Of a DNA stretch of 64,000 nucleotides, positions 34,284 to 43,274 are shown piece by piece. The DNA comes from Leisingera sp. ANG-Vp (GTDB lineage: Bacteria; Pseudomonadota; Alphaproteobacteria; Rhodobacterales; Rhodobacteraceae). The number at the start of each line of letters is the position of its first letter. Within the stretch, counting starts at the first letter, position 1. The position numbers were made by a program, and so were the translations under genes. The notes beneath the pieces were generated by a model. That model was given only the letters and a program-made list of their open reading frames with translations, was not told the DNA's origin and ran no database searches. The stretch covers positions 26,487-90,486 of the forward strand of contig NZ_JWLD01000025.1 of the NCBI RefSeq assembly GCF_000813725.1. Reading direction: 5' to 3'.

Positions 34284-34990
34284 TCGACAATATCTCCGTT
34301 CAGAAATGCGCGTCCCTGAGAGGTTCCGGGCCCAGCAAAAAATTCATCTGCCGGGCTGAATTCATGAATGCGGCCGCCAAGGACAAAGATCACCTCATCC
34401 GCAAGCCGCCGGGCCTGGCCCATGTTGTGGGTGGACATGATCAGCCTTGTGCCGCTGTCCGAGGCATGGGCTAGAATTTCTTCGATCTCGCGCGTCGCAC
34501 GGCCGTCCAGCGCGGCGCAGGGCTCGTCCAGGAACAGGACTTCCGGCTCCCGCACCAATGCGCGCGCCAGTGCCAGTTTCTGCCGCTCGCCGCCTGACAG
34601 CATGGTGGCCTGGCGCTGCAGGATCTCCCCCAGACCCACCCGGGACGCCCAATCCGCCGCCCGCTCCCGCGCGTCCTTGCGCCCCATCCCGGTCAGCCGC
34701 AACGGGTAGGCGATATTGTCGATCACCGTGCGCCGCATCATCACCGGGGTCTGGAACACAAAGGCCTGCCGCTTCTGCGCCTCTTCCAGCGGGCAGGCCC
34801 AATCCAGGCTGCCGCCGTTCATCCGCACGATCCCGTGCAGCATCTTCAGCAGAGTTGTCTTGCCCGCACCGTTGGGGCCAATCACAATCGACGTCCCCTG
34901 CCCGCCCAAAGTCAGATCAACCGGGCCAACCAGCACCTTGCCGCGGCGGCGCACCTGCGCGCCCTTGGCTACCAGCGGGAACATCTGCAT
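34280..34990 (-). CDS. tupC: Tungstate ABC importer, ATP-binding protein
   Basis: A 236-residue ABC ATPase. Walker A is GPNGAGKTT (about residues 38-46), signature LSGGERQKLALARAL, Walker B EVLFLDEPCAALD. The frame is open much further upstream inside tupB, but the ATG at 34990 overlaps the tupB stop (TGATG) and gives the correct family start. It energises the TupB permease. It has no C-terminal TOBE/molybdate-binding extension, unlike ModC. Confidence 0.92.
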   Translation of the reverse strand: MQMFPLVAKGAQVRRRGKVLVGPVDLTLGGQGTSIVIGPNGAGKTTLLKMLHGIVRMNGGSLDWACPLEEAQKRQAFVFQTPVMMRRTVIDNIAYPLRLTGMGRKDARERAADWASRVGLGEILQRQATMLSGGERQKLALARALVREPEVLFLDEPCAALDGRATREIEEILAHASDSGTRLIMSTHNMGQARRLADEVIFVLGGRIHEFSPADEFFAGPGTSQGRAFLNGDIVE

Positions 34991-35694
34991 CACCAGCGCC
35001 CCTCGCTCTCGGTGCGGCCCAGCCAGTGGATGCACAGGTTGACCGCAATGGCCAAGGCAATCAGCACAAAGCCCAGACCCAGCGCCATGGCAAACTCGCC
35101 TTTGCCGGTCTCCAGCGCAATCGCCGTGGTCAGAACCCGGGTGGCATGGTCGATATTGCCGCCCACCACCATGATCGCACCAACCTCGCCAATGGCACGG
35201 CCAAAGCCCGCCAGAGCCGCCGTCAGCAAAGCCCGCCGCCCATCCCACAACAGCGCCTGGATGCGCTGCAGCTGGGTGGCATTCATCGAGATCAGCAGAT
35301 CGTGGTAATCGCTCCATAGTTCCCGCAGCGACTGATGGGCAACCGAGGCCACCAGCGGCACCACGATGATGACCTGAGCGATGATCATGGCCGTGGGTGT
35401 AAACAGCAGGCCAAACACGCCGAACGGTCCGGCGCGGGACAGGAACACATAGACCACCAGACCAACCACCACCGGCGGCAGCCCCATCAGAGCGTTCAGC
35501 ACTGCAATCGTGGCGCGGCGCAGCCGGAACCGGCGCACCGCCAGAAAGGCAGCCAGCGGCAGCGCGATGGCACAGGCAATCGCCAGCGCTGTCAGCGTCA
35601 CCCGCAAAGAGCGCAGGGTGATCTCCACCAGATCCGCGTCCAGCGTCACCAGCAGCCAAAAGGCCTGGCTCAATCCTGCCCACAGATCAGTCAT
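34990..35694 (-). CDS. tupB: Tungstate ABC importer, permease
   Basis: A 234-residue membrane permease of the BPD_transp_1 family. About five hydrophobic segments are seen, beginning ITLRSLRVTLTALAIACAIALPLAAFLAVRRFR, with GLPPVVVGLVVYVFLSRAGPFG typical of TupB and the coupling loop RRALLTAALAGFGRAIGEVGAIMVVGGN. The open frame extends to 36003, but the ATG at 35694 has a GGAG five bases upstream and fits the family. It is the first gene of the tupBCA operon, divergent from nadA. Confidence 0.92.
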   Translation of the reverse strand: MTDLWAGLSQAFWLLVTLDADLVEITLRSLRVTLTALAIACAIALPLAAFLAVRRFRLRRATIAVLNALMGLPPVVVGLVVYVFLSRAGPFGVFGLLFTPTAMIIAQVIIVVPLVASVAHQSLRELWSDYHDLLISMNATQLQRIQALLWDGRRALLTAALAGFGRAIGEVGAIMVVGGNIDHATRVLTTAIALETGKGEFAMALGLGFVLIALAIAVNLCIHWLGRTESEGRW

Positions 35695-35869
35695 CGCGCT
35701 CCGTTGTTCTCCCAAAGGCCCTGCACCGGCCCGGTCTACCATGTCCTGCCGCGGCTCCAAATCACAGGAGAGGACACCAGGACAGCCAAAAACGGCATGC
35801 CGCCTGGAAAATGCTGCCGCGGATACCCATCTGGAAAACAACGGCTTCCCGAAGATGCCGCCTGTTAGC

Positions 35870-35889
35870 GCCAAATCACCGCATTTGGC
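35870..35889. promoter_or_regulatory. 20-base palindrome in tupB-nadA spacer
   Basis: GCCAAAT-caccgc-ATTTGGC, perfect seven-base arms, inside the 289-base divergent spacer (35695-35983). It could be the operator of either operon. No regulator gene lies beside it, and I cannot assign the binder. Confidence 0.4.
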
Positions 35890-35983
35890 TCCAAAACCGC
35901 TTCCGCGCGCTTGCGTGCGCGTATTGAACGTGAAACAACCCCCGCCCAAAGTGTCACCCCGGACGCAACCTTGAGGAAATGCC

Positions 35984-37036
35984 ATGTTCGACCTGCAATC
36001 CATGCGGGATCAGCTCGCCACCCACTATGATCTGGCGCCCAATCCGGCTTTGGCCGAGAAGATGGCAGACGTCTACGCGCGGATGGACCGCGTGGTGAAC
36101 CCCGTCGAATGGGTCACCCATGCGCCTTATGTTGCGGCGATTTTGGAGCTGAAAAAGCAGCGCAACGCGGTGATTCTGGCGCATAACTACATGACGCCCG
36201 AAATTTACCACGGCATCTCCGACGTGGTCGGCGACAGCCTGCAGCTGGCAATCGAAGCCACCAAGGTCGAGGCCGATGTGATCGTGCAGTGCGGCGTGCA
36301 CTTCATGGCCGAAACCTCCAAGATCCTGAGCCCCGGCAAGACCGTTCTGATTCCGGATATGGAAGCGGGTTGCTCGCTGGCAGAATCGATCACCGCCGAG
36401 GGTGTCGAGGAAATGCGCCGCCGCTACCCGGGCGCGCCGGTGGTCACCTATGTGAACACCACGGCTGAGGTGAAGGCTGCATCGGACATCTGCTGCACCT
36501 CCTCCAACGCGGCCCAGATCGTGGCGGCAATGGAAGAAGACACCATCATCATGACCCCGGACCAGTATCTGGCGCAGAACATCGCCAACCAGGTGCCGGA
36601 AAAGAATATCGTCTGGTGGGAAGGCTCCTGCATTGTGCACGAGCAGTACACCGCCCAGGACCTACGCGACTTCCGTGAATGGAACCCGGGCACCCGGCTG
36701 ATCGCCCACCCGGAATGCCCGCCGGATGTGGTGGCCGAGGCCGATTTCTCCGGCTCCACCAGCGGCATCGTCAAATACGTGACTGACGAGAAGCCCGAGA
36801 AGGCGCTGCTGATCACCGAATGCTCAATGGCTTCGAACATCGCCGATCAGCTGCCTGAGGTGGACTTCGTCGGCCCCTGCAACATGTGCCCCTACATGAA
36901 GAAGATCACCCTGGAGAAGATCCTGTGGTCGCTGCACACCATGTCCGAGCCGGTCGAGGTTGACCCTGAGGTCGCAGACAAGGCCCGCGTTGCGGTTCAG
37001 CGGATGATCGACCTCAGCCAGAAACTGGGCATCTGA
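35984..37036 (+). CDS. nadA: Quinolinate synthase
   Basis: A 350-residue [4Fe-4S] enzyme that condenses iminoaspartate with dihydroxyacetone phosphate to quinolinate in de novo NAD synthesis. It is recognised by RNAVILAHNYMTPEIYHGISDVVGDSLQLA and VIVQCGVHFMAETSKILSPGK. Cluster cysteines fall in CGVHFM, ECPPDVV and CNMCPYMKK. A GAGGAA ribosome-binding site precedes the ATG. The gene is the first of nadABC and starts three bases before nadB. Confidence 0.96.
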   Translation: MFDLQSMRDQLATHYDLAPNPALAEKMADVYARMDRVVNPVEWVTHAPYVAAILELKKQRNAVILAHNYMTPEIYHGISDVVGDSLQLAIEATKVEADVIVQCGVHFMAETSKILSPGKTVLIPDMEAGCSLAESITAEGVEEMRRRYPGAPVVTYVNTTAEVKAASDICCTSSNAAQIVAAMEEDTIIMTPDQYLAQNIANQVPEKNIVWWEGSCIVHEQYTAQDLRDFREWNPGTRLIAHPECPPDVVAEADFSGSTSGIVKYVTDEKPEKALLITECSMASNIADQLPEVDFVGPCNMCPYMKKITLEKILWSLHTMSEPVEVDPEVADKARVAVQRMIDLSQKLGI

Positions 37037-37039
37037 TCC

Positions 37040-38596
37040 GTGATCGAAACCGGCCGTATCGTCATTGCCGGCGCAGGCCTTGGCGCGCTTTATGCCGCGC
37101 TTGAGCTGGCACCGCGGCCGGTTCTGGTGATTTCGCCCGAACCTCTGGGCGAAGGCGCAAGCTCTGCCTGGGCGCAGGGCGGCGTGGCAGCGGCCATGGC
37201 CGCTCATGACACGCCCGAGGCACATGCGGACGACACTCTGCTTGCCGGCGCCGGCACCGTCGATCCCGAAGTTGCCGCAATGGTCACGCGGGTAGCGCGC
37301 GAACACATCATCGACCTGACAGAACTTGGCACGCCCTTCGACCGCGACGCCGATGGCAACTATGTGATGAGCCGCGAGGCCGCACACTCTGCTGCCCGCG
37401 TGGTGCGGGTAAAGGGCGACCAGGCCGGCGACCAGATCATGCAGACGCTGATTGCCGCGGTGCGCGCAGCGCCGTCCGTGCAGGTGCTGGAAAACACCCA
37501 AGCCGTGCGGCTGGAAACAGACAGCGAGACCGTCACAGGCATCTGGATCACCCGCGCCGATGCGCCCTCTGCCCCGGTGCTGATCCAATGCCCCGGCGTG
37601 CTGCTGGCAGGCGGCGGCTCCGGTGGGCTTTACGCCCACACCACCAACCCGCCCCGCATCCGCGGCCAGGTGATCGGCTTTGCCGCCCGCGCAGGCGCCC
37701 GCATCGCCGACCCTGAATTCGTGCAATTCCACCCCACCGCATTCGATATCGGCGAGGACCCTGCTCCGCTGGCCACCGAAGCTTTGCGCGGCGAAGGCGC
37801 GGTGCTGATCAATGCAGATGGCGAACGTTTCATGGTCCCGGCGCACCCGGACGCCGAACTCGCCCCGCGCGACATCGTCGCCCGTGCGATCTTTGCCGAG
37901 ACGCAGGCAGGCCGCCGCCCGATGCTGGACACCCGCGCAGCCCTTGGCGCCGAAGTTCTGACCCGCTTTCCCACCGTCGCCGAAACCTGCACCCGCGCAG
38001 GCATCGATCCGGTGAAAGAACCGATCCCTGTGGCAGTGGCTGCCCATTACCACATGGGCGGAGTCGAGGCGGACCTGCAGGGCCGCACCAGTCTCAGAAA
38101 TCTATGGGTCTGCGGTGAAGCCTCCTCAACCGGCCTGCACGGCGCCAACCGGCTGGCTTCCAACGGCTTGCTGGAAGCACTGGTCTATGCCCGCAACGCG
38201 GCGCAGGATATCAGCAGTCTGGATGGTCCTGCAGATACCGGCGAGCTTCGCCTCAAGTTTCCGGATGGCGGGCAGGAACTGGATCCGGAAGCGGTGAAAT
38301 CCCTGCGCGAGGCCATGACTGCCCACGCAGGCGTCCGCCGCACCGCTCAAGGTTTGAAACAGGCGCTTGCCGCCATCGCCCGGCTTGAAGCCGAACAGGC
38401 ATCGGACGAGAACTTCACCAACATGTGCGCCACGGCCACGCTGATTGCCGCTGCAGCACTCCGGCGCGAAGAAAGCCGCGGCGGCCATTTCCGCGACGAC
38501 TTCCCCGAAGCCGACCCCGCGCAGGCGCACCGCACCCGCATCACCCTGGACGAGGCCCTGGCCATCCGCACCAAGGTTCAAGAGGAGCTGACATGA
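37040..38596 (+). CDS. nadB: L-aspartate oxidase
   Basis: A 518-residue FAD enzyme that oxidises L-aspartate to iminoaspartate, which passes to NadA. The FAD-binding loop is GAGLGALYAALEL (residues about 10-22), with the SSAWAQGGVAAAM motif. The active-site region is HYHMGGVEADLQGRTSLRNLWVCGEASSTGLHGANRLASNGLLEALV. The start is GTG or ATG-like at 37040, three bases after the nadA stop. Its stop overlaps nadC by four bases. Confidence 0.95.
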   Translation: MIETGRIVIAGAGLGALYAALELAPRPVLVISPEPLGEGASSAWAQGGVAAAMAAHDTPEAHADDTLLAGAGTVDPEVAAMVTRVAREHIIDLTELGTPFDRDADGNYVMSREAAHSAARVVRVKGDQAGDQIMQTLIAAVRAAPSVQVLENTQAVRLETDSETVTGIWITRADAPSAPVLIQCPGVLLAGGGSGGLYAHTTNPPRIRGQVIGFAARAGARIADPEFVQFHPTAFDIGEDPAPLATEALRGEGAVLINADGERFMVPAHPDAELAPRDIVARAIFAETQAGRRPMLDTRAALGAEVLTRFPTVAETCTRAGIDPVKEPIPVAVAAHYHMGGVEADLQGRTSLRNLWVCGEASSTGLHGANRLASNGLLEALVYARNAAQDISSLDGPADTGELRLKFPDGGQELDPEAVKSLREAMTAHAGVRRTAQGLKQALAAIARLEAEQASDENFTNMCATATLIAAAALRREESRGGHFRDDFPEADPAQAHRTRITLDEALAIRTKVQEELT

Positions 38597-39447
38597 GCAC
38601 CCAATTCGCCACCCTGCCCGACCTGATCCTGGAACCGATGGTGCGTGCTGCGCTGATGGAGGACCTGGGCCAGAACGGCGACATCACCACCCGCGCGGTG
38701 ATCCCGGCTGATGCCACCTACTCCGCCCGGCTGAACGCCCGCGAGGATGGCGTGGTCTCCGGCATGCAGATCGCCCGCATCGCCTTTCACCTCGTCGATG
38801 CCGGACTGAAGGTCGAGACCCTGCTGCCCGATGGCAGTGCTTGCAAGAAGGGCGACACGCTGATGACCATCGAAGGCTCCGCCGCCTCGATCCTGTCAGG
38901 CGAGCGTGTAGCGCTGAACTTCGCGGGCCGCCTCACCGGCATTGCCACCCTGACCGCTGCTTTTGCGGCTGAGACCAAGGGCACCGCCACCCGCATCACC
39001 TGCACCCGCAAGACCACCCCGGGCCTGCGGATTGCCGAAAAGCAGGCAGTACTGCATGGCGGCGGCTACAACCACCGCTTCGGCCTGTCGGATGCGATCC
39101 TGATCAAGGATAACCACATCGCGGCAGCAGGCGGTGTCAAAGCCGTTCTGGAAGCTGCCAAAGCCTCGGTCAGCCACATGATGAAGGTGGAGATCGAGGT
39201 CGACACCCTGGACCAGCTGTCTGAGGTCATCGCCACCGGCGGCGCCGATGTTGTTCTGCTCGACAACATGGACACCCCCACCCTGATCAAGGCTGTGGAA
39301 ATGGCCAAGGGCCATGTGGTGACCGAAGCCTCTGGCAATATGCGTCTTGAACGCATCGCCGAAGTGGCCGCCACCGGGGTCGATTACATTTCCTCGGGTG
39401 CACTGACCCACTCGGCCCGCACCTTGGACCTGGGTCTCGATTTCTGA
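38593..39447 (+). CDS. nadC: Nicotinate-nucleotide pyrophosphorylase (carboxylating)
   Basis: A 284-residue quinolinate phosphoribosyltransferase that makes nicotinate mononucleotide from quinolinate and PRPP. It is recognised by EDLGQNGDITTRAVIP, TCTRKTTPGLRIAEKQAVLHGGGYNHRFGLSDAILIKDNHI, and VLLDNMDTPTL. The open frame extends upstream inside nadB, but the ATG at 38593 overlaps the nadB stop (ATGA) and matches the family. PRPP also links it to phnN's product, although the operons are separate. Confidence 0.96.
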   Translation: MSTQFATLPDLILEPMVRAALMEDLGQNGDITTRAVIPADATYSARLNAREDGVVSGMQIARIAFHLVDAGLKVETLLPDGSACKKGDTLMTIEGSAASILSGERVALNFAGRLTGIATLTAAFAAETKGTATRITCTRKTTPGLRIAEKQAVLHGGGYNHRFGLSDAILIKDNHIAAAGGVKAVLEAAKASVSHMMKVEIEVDTLDQLSEVIATGGADVVLLDNMDTPTLIKAVEMAKGHVVTEASGNMRLERIAEVAATGVDYISSGALTHSARTLDLGLDF

Positions 39448-39463
39448 AGGCAGCCTGGCTTGA

Positions 39464-40930
39464 TCAGTTCTGCTGGCGCCGCTTGCGGGCGGCGTCCAGT
39501 TTCGCGTCCCGCAGCGCCACCGGCGACAGCATCAGCACTGAGCCGGCCTCAACCGCGCGCACTTCGAACCCGCTTCCCTGCAGACCGCTGCGCAGCGCCT
39601 CTGGCAAGGCTGCGCAGGCCTCGGGCGTGCGTTCGCACATGATGACATCGCGCCCGGTCAGCAGTTCCAGCCGGGCCTCCATTGCATAGGTCTCCTGCAG
39701 GTCCGCCTTCACCGCGGCCTCCAGCGACAGGTAAGTACCAGTCACAAAGACAGGGCCTTCAGCAGCTTGCAGCTCCACCGCCATCGCCCGGCTCAGCTCC
39801 GGCCAGCGTGCATAAGACTGCTGCAGCATCAGTGCGAACATCACATAAACCGCCGCAGTCAGCGCCAGCAGGTAGCGGCCCAGCCGCGCCCGGCCGCTTT
39901 GCTGCAAGGAAATGGCAAACAGCCCCAGGAAGACCGCAAAGAAGATCCACAGAAAACCACCGGAGCGGACCGGCATATCGATGCCTGTGCGGACCACCTG
40001 CAGGCAGATCAGCCCCAGCCCCAGCGCCGCGCCTGAAAGCATGTAAAGCGCACGCCATTTGTCCTGCCGCAGCAGGCTCCAGACTGCCGCCGCCAGCACC
40101 GCGCCCTGCAGCAGCATCAGCGGCGTATTGGCATAAGAGCCCTTAACCGCCAGGCCGCTCAGAAACTCCCAGGCCAGTTGGGCATTTTCCAGTGCCGAAG
40201 CCAGATCATGCGCAGGGCTCGGGTTGCGCCATTCGGCCATTGGCACCCCAAAGACGCCATGTTCGAGGAAATTCAGCGTGTAGATCGCCAGCATCCCCAA
40301 AGCGAAACTGGCGATGAACAGCGCCAGCAGCCCGGCCAGGTCCCGGGCCGAACGGGTCAGGCCTGCACGGGTCAGGCTCAGCGCCAGGATCAGAAATGGA
40401 AATGTGGTATAGGCCATCAAGGACACCGGTACGAACACCAGCATCAGCCAGCGGCAGGCACGCTCGCTCAGCCGGGTGGCCAGCCAGCCGTAAAGCGCCA
40501 GCACTGCCATTCCGGGGATCAGCGTGTTGAACCACAACGAAATCAGGATCCAGGGGAAGCACAGCCCGGCGATCAGAGCCACAGCCACCCGCTGCCAGAC
40601 CTCCGCCTCTCGGCCAAAGGCATTGTGCACCAGGCAGGCCAGGTAGACAGCCCAGAGCAGCTGATACGCCAGGTAGTTCACCCAGGCCGGTGTCACCACT
40701 CCGCGCAGATGCCACAAGTAGTTGAGCCAGCGCCCTTCTGAGAGGGTCTTGGTGTAGAACAGCCCCGGCTCTGCCAGCAGCGCAGGGTAGTCGTCGTGGC
40801 GGATCATCGGATCCGGCAGCAGGAACAGCGCCGCCAGCAGCAGGCCGCCGTAAACCGCGCCAATCAGCACCCAGAGCCTGGAAATGGCGCGCTGACGGGG
40901 CGCGCTGGCCTCTGCTGCCGCGAATGTCAT
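39464..40930 (-). CDS. GtrII-like polytopic glucosyltransferase
   Basis: A 488-residue inner-membrane protein with about ten hydrophobic segments and a soluble C-terminal part of about 100 residues. The early DDY motif in the first periplasmic loop (RHDDYPALLAEPG) resembles the catalytic acidic motif of GtrII/GT-C-type glucosyltransferases that modify O-antigen. The gene lies at the end of an operon with gtrB and gtrA, the flippase and undecaprenyl-phosphate-glucose synthase of that system. So it probably transfers the lipid-linked sugar to a surface glycan in the periplasm. Its ATG overlaps the methyltransferase stop by four bases. Confidence 0.75.
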   Translation of the reverse strand: MTFAAAEASAPRQRAISRLWVLIGAVYGGLLLAALFLLPDPMIRHDDYPALLAEPGLFYTKTLSEGRWLNYLWHLRGVVTPAWVNYLAYQLLWAVYLACLVHNAFGREAEVWQRVAVALIAGLCFPWILISLWFNTLIPGMAVLALYGWLATRLSERACRWLMLVFVPVSLMAYTTFPFLILALSLTRAGLTRSARDLAGLLALFIASFALGMLAIYTLNFLEHGVFGVPMAEWRNPSPAHDLASALENAQLAWEFLSGLAVKGSYANTPLMLLQGAVLAAAVWSLLRQDKWRALYMLSGAALGLGLICLQVVRTGIDMPVRSGGFLWIFFAVFLGLFAISLQQSGRARLGRYLLALTAAVYVMFALMLQQSYARWPELSRAMAVELQAAEGPVFVTGTYLSLEAAVKADLQETYAMEARLELLTGRDVIMCERTPEACAALPEALRSGLQGSGFEVRAVEAGSVLMLSPVALRDAKLDAARKRRQQN

Positions 40931-41691
40931 CCGGCAGCCTCCTGCAGACGGCGGGCCCGGCGGGCCAGCACGGCGGCGCGGCCCTGGGCAATTTTGGTCA
41001 CCATAGGCTGCGGCATCAGTGAGACGATCCCGCGGCGCATCCGCCAGCCGAGGCTGCCCGCCAGCGGCACCTTCTGCCCGGCCGGCACTTCTGCTGCCAG
41101 CACCTCCTGCGGCAGGCCTTCGCGGCCCGCGGCATTGGCATAAAGCACAGTGTTGTAGCGGTACCAGGGCTCAACGCCCTCCATGTGCTTCAGCTTGGGC
41201 CGGGCAAAGTCGAAGGCGGCGAACCCCCGCGCGGCAAACATGTCCTGCCAGAAGGACAGCGGCTTCTCGTTGATGTGGAACTCGCCCCCCTGCCCCGGGA
41301 CCGCAGCCGAAAACAGCACCCGGTCGGCATGGCGGGTGAGGCTGTCCACCAGCCTTTCCGAGGCCGCCTCCGGCAGGTGCTCGCCCACTTCGAGGCTCTG
41401 CGCCAGATCGAACTTGCGGCCCAAATCGAAAGGCTTGGTCAGGTCCGCGGCATGGAACTGCCCGCGCGGGATCGCCAGCCGGTCGCGGTCAACATAGTCG
41501 CCGTCGACCCCGGCCACGTCCTGAACGCCCGCCTTGATCCATTCGCTCAGCCACACGCCGCGGCCGCTGCCCAGATCCAGCACGCTGCCCGCCTGCAGCT
41601 GCGGCTGCACAACCGAGATCATCGCCTGCGCCGACGTGCGCGCGCCCTGGTCGATGTAATCATAGAACTCGTTCGAATAGATATGGGACAT
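40927..41691 (-). CDS. Class I SAM-dependent methyltransferase
   Basis: A 254-residue methyltransferase with a clear SAM-binding loop VLDLGSGRGVWLSEWIKAGV (about residues 36-55), an acidic second-strand end (VDGDYV), and SLEVGEHLP after motif III. The C-terminal about 90 residues carry a basic tail. It sits between gtrA and the GtrII-like gene, so it may methylate the sugar or the glycan handled by the Gtr proteins, for example in capping. That assignment is inferred from context. Confidence 0.85.
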   Translation of the reverse strand: MSHIYSNEFYDYIDQGARTSAQAMISVVQPQLQAGSVLDLGSGRGVWLSEWIKAGVQDVAGVDGDYVDRDRLAIPRGQFHAADLTKPFDLGRKFDLAQSLEVGEHLPEAASERLVDSLTRHADRVLFSAAVPGQGGEFHINEKPLSFWQDMFAARGFAAFDFARPKLKHMEGVEPWYRYNTVLYANAAGREGLPQEVLAAEVPAGQKVPLAGSLGWRMRRGIVSLMPQPMVTKIAQGRAAVLARRARRLQEAAG

Positions 41692-41709
41692 GGTCGCTCC
41701 GTTTGTTCC

Positions 41710-42090
41710 TCAGCCAGCCGCGGCATAGACCCAGAGGCGGAATATGATGAAATTCTGAATAGGCAGGATCACGGTGACCGCCGCAGCGGACAGCCAGTCA
41801 GCCCAGCCCAGCGCCGGGCCAAGGGTTCCGGTGATCAGCGCCGAGACGGCAAAGCCCGCCGCAATGGTGCAGGCAAAACGCGCCATCTGGTCCGGCAGCG
41901 CCAGCGGGCGGCGGAAGGTCCAGGCGGTCTGCAGGACGTATTGCACCGCGACCGCCACGGCAAAGGCCAGCGCATTGGCGGCAGGCTGCGCCATCCCGGC
42001 GGCCAGCAGTGCCGAATAGCCCAGCACATAAAGCCCGGCCACCGTGGCACCAACCACCGAGAAGCGCAGGATTTGCCCAGCATCGCCCAT
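41710..42090 (-). CDS. GtrA family flippase-like membrane protein
   Basis: A 126-residue protein with four hydrophobic segments and the GtrA fold signature (ILRFSVVGATVAGLYVLGYSALL, then NALAFAVAVAVQYVLQTAWTFRR). GtrA proteins are thought to flip undecaprenyl-phosphate-sugar made by GtrB to the periplasmic face. It starts two bases after the gtrB stop, which supports this pairing. Confidence 0.88.
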   Translation of the reverse strand: MGDAGQILRFSVVGATVAGLYVLGYSALLAAGMAQPAANALAFAVAVAVQYVLQTAWTFRRPLALPDQMARFACTIAAGFAVSALITGTLGPALGWADWLSAAAVTVILPIQNFIIFRLWVYAAAG

Positions 42091-42092
42091 GA

Positions 42093-43073
42093 TCAGGACG
42101 CTTCCTTGCGCAGCGACGCAGACTCGATCTTGACAGGGTCTGCCGGTTTTTCCCTGCCGCCGGTCTCTTCGGACAGGAAGTACATCGGCCGCTGCTTGCT
42201 CTCCATATACAGCCGCCCGATGTATTCGCCCATGATCCCCAGGGTCAGCAGCTGAATGCCGGAGAAGAAGGAAATCGCCAGCAGCATCGACGCCCAGCCC
42301 GGCGCGGTGCTGTACAAGGCCAGCGACAGGAACACATAGACCGCCATCAGGAAGGTCACGTAGAGGCTCAGGAACGCCAGCCGCGTCGCCATTTTCAGCG
42401 GCTTGGTGGAAAATCCGGTCAATGCATCGGTGGCAAAGCGCAGCATGGCGCGGAACGGATACTTGGTAACGCCCGCCACCCGCGCGTCGCGCACATATTC
42501 CAGCCCGATCTGCTTGAAGCCCGCCCAGGCGAACATGCCGCGGATAAAGCGCGCACGCTCGGGCATCGCCAGAACCGCATCAAGCGAACGGCGGCTAACC
42601 AGGCGGAAGTCGCCGGTGTCCTTGGGGATGTCCACATCCGACAGCGTGTTCAGGAAGCGGTAGAACAGATAGGCCGTGGCCTTCTTGAACAGGGTCTCCC
42701 CCTGCCGTTCTGCCCGGCGGCCGTAGACCACGTCATAACCCCGGTCCATCATCATCATCATGTCGGGCAGGATTTCCGGAGGGTCCTGCAGGTCCGCATC
42801 CAGCATGAAGATCCGCGCACCGCGCGCAGCCTCCAACCCGGCGGTCAGCGCCACCTGATGCCCCCGGTTCGCCGACAGGCGGATGCCCCGCACCACCGGG
42901 TATTTGGCATGGGCCGCCTCAATCGCCGCCCAGGTTGCGTCGCTGGAGCCATCATCCGTCAGGATGATCTCGGCCTCATGCGCCCATGGTTCAATTGCCT
43001 GCACCAGCCGCTCCACCAGCATGGGGACCGACTCGTCTTCATTGTAGCAGGGCACAACAACGGAAAGCTGCAT
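42093..43073 (-). CDS. GtrB-like undecaprenyl-phosphate glycosyltransferase
   Basis: A 326-residue GT2 enzyme: N-terminal GT-A domain (LSVVVPCYNEDESVPMLVERL; DLQDPPEILPDMM; RSLDAVLAMPERARFIRGMFAWAGFKQ) and two C-terminal membrane helices (about residues 230-295). This architecture is that of GtrB/dolichol-phosphate-mannose-type synthases, which move a sugar from a nucleotide donor to undecaprenyl phosphate. It is the first gene of the gtr operon; GAGGG lies seven bases before the ATG, and a CtrA-like box lies about 30 bases upstream. Confidence 0.92.
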   Translation of the reverse strand: MQLSVVVPCYNEDESVPMLVERLVQAIEPWAHEAEIILTDDGSSDATWAAIEAAHAKYPVVRGIRLSANRGHQVALTAGLEAARGARIFMLDADLQDPPEILPDMMMMMDRGYDVVYGRRAERQGETLFKKATAYLFYRFLNTLSDVDIPKDTGDFRLVSRRSLDAVLAMPERARFIRGMFAWAGFKQIGLEYVRDARVAGVTKYPFRAMLRFATDALTGFSTKPLKMATRLAFLSLYVTFLMAVYVFLSLALYSTAPGWASMLLAISFFSGIQLLTLGIMGEYIGRLYMESKQRPMYFLSEETGGREKPADPVKIESASLRKEAS

Positions 43074-43095
43074 TTCCCGCCCTCAAGTCTGTTTG

Positions 43096-43110
43096 TTAAC
43101 TGCTCGTTAA
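43096..43110. promoter_or_regulatory. CtrA-like binding site upstream of gtr operon
   Basis: TTAA-N7-TTAA (43096-43099 and 43107-43110) inside GTTAACTGCTCGTTAAC. This is the full-length consensus of the cell-cycle response regulator CtrA of alphaproteobacteria. It lies 23-37 bases before the gtrB ATG. A possible -10 (TATTGT) is just upstream on the minus strand, so CtrA might repress rather than activate; this is uncertain. Confidence 0.45.
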
Positions 43111-43274
43111 CCACAATACTGGCCGATCCGGCGCAGCAAGGGCAACGGCAGCCCGCTGAGAGCTGAATTTGCAATCAAATGGTTAAGGGCCTGTGTGCTT
43201 TGGGTAACGCACTATGTCAAAACCAAGGCAAATGCGGACGAATTGCCGAAAATCCGCCCGCATCCCGCTCCGGT

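Noticed and set aside
35695..35983. Molybdenum/tungsten-cofactor riboswitch ahead of the tungstate operon
   Set aside because: I could not find the expected conserved stems; only the simple palindrome at 35870-35889 stands out.
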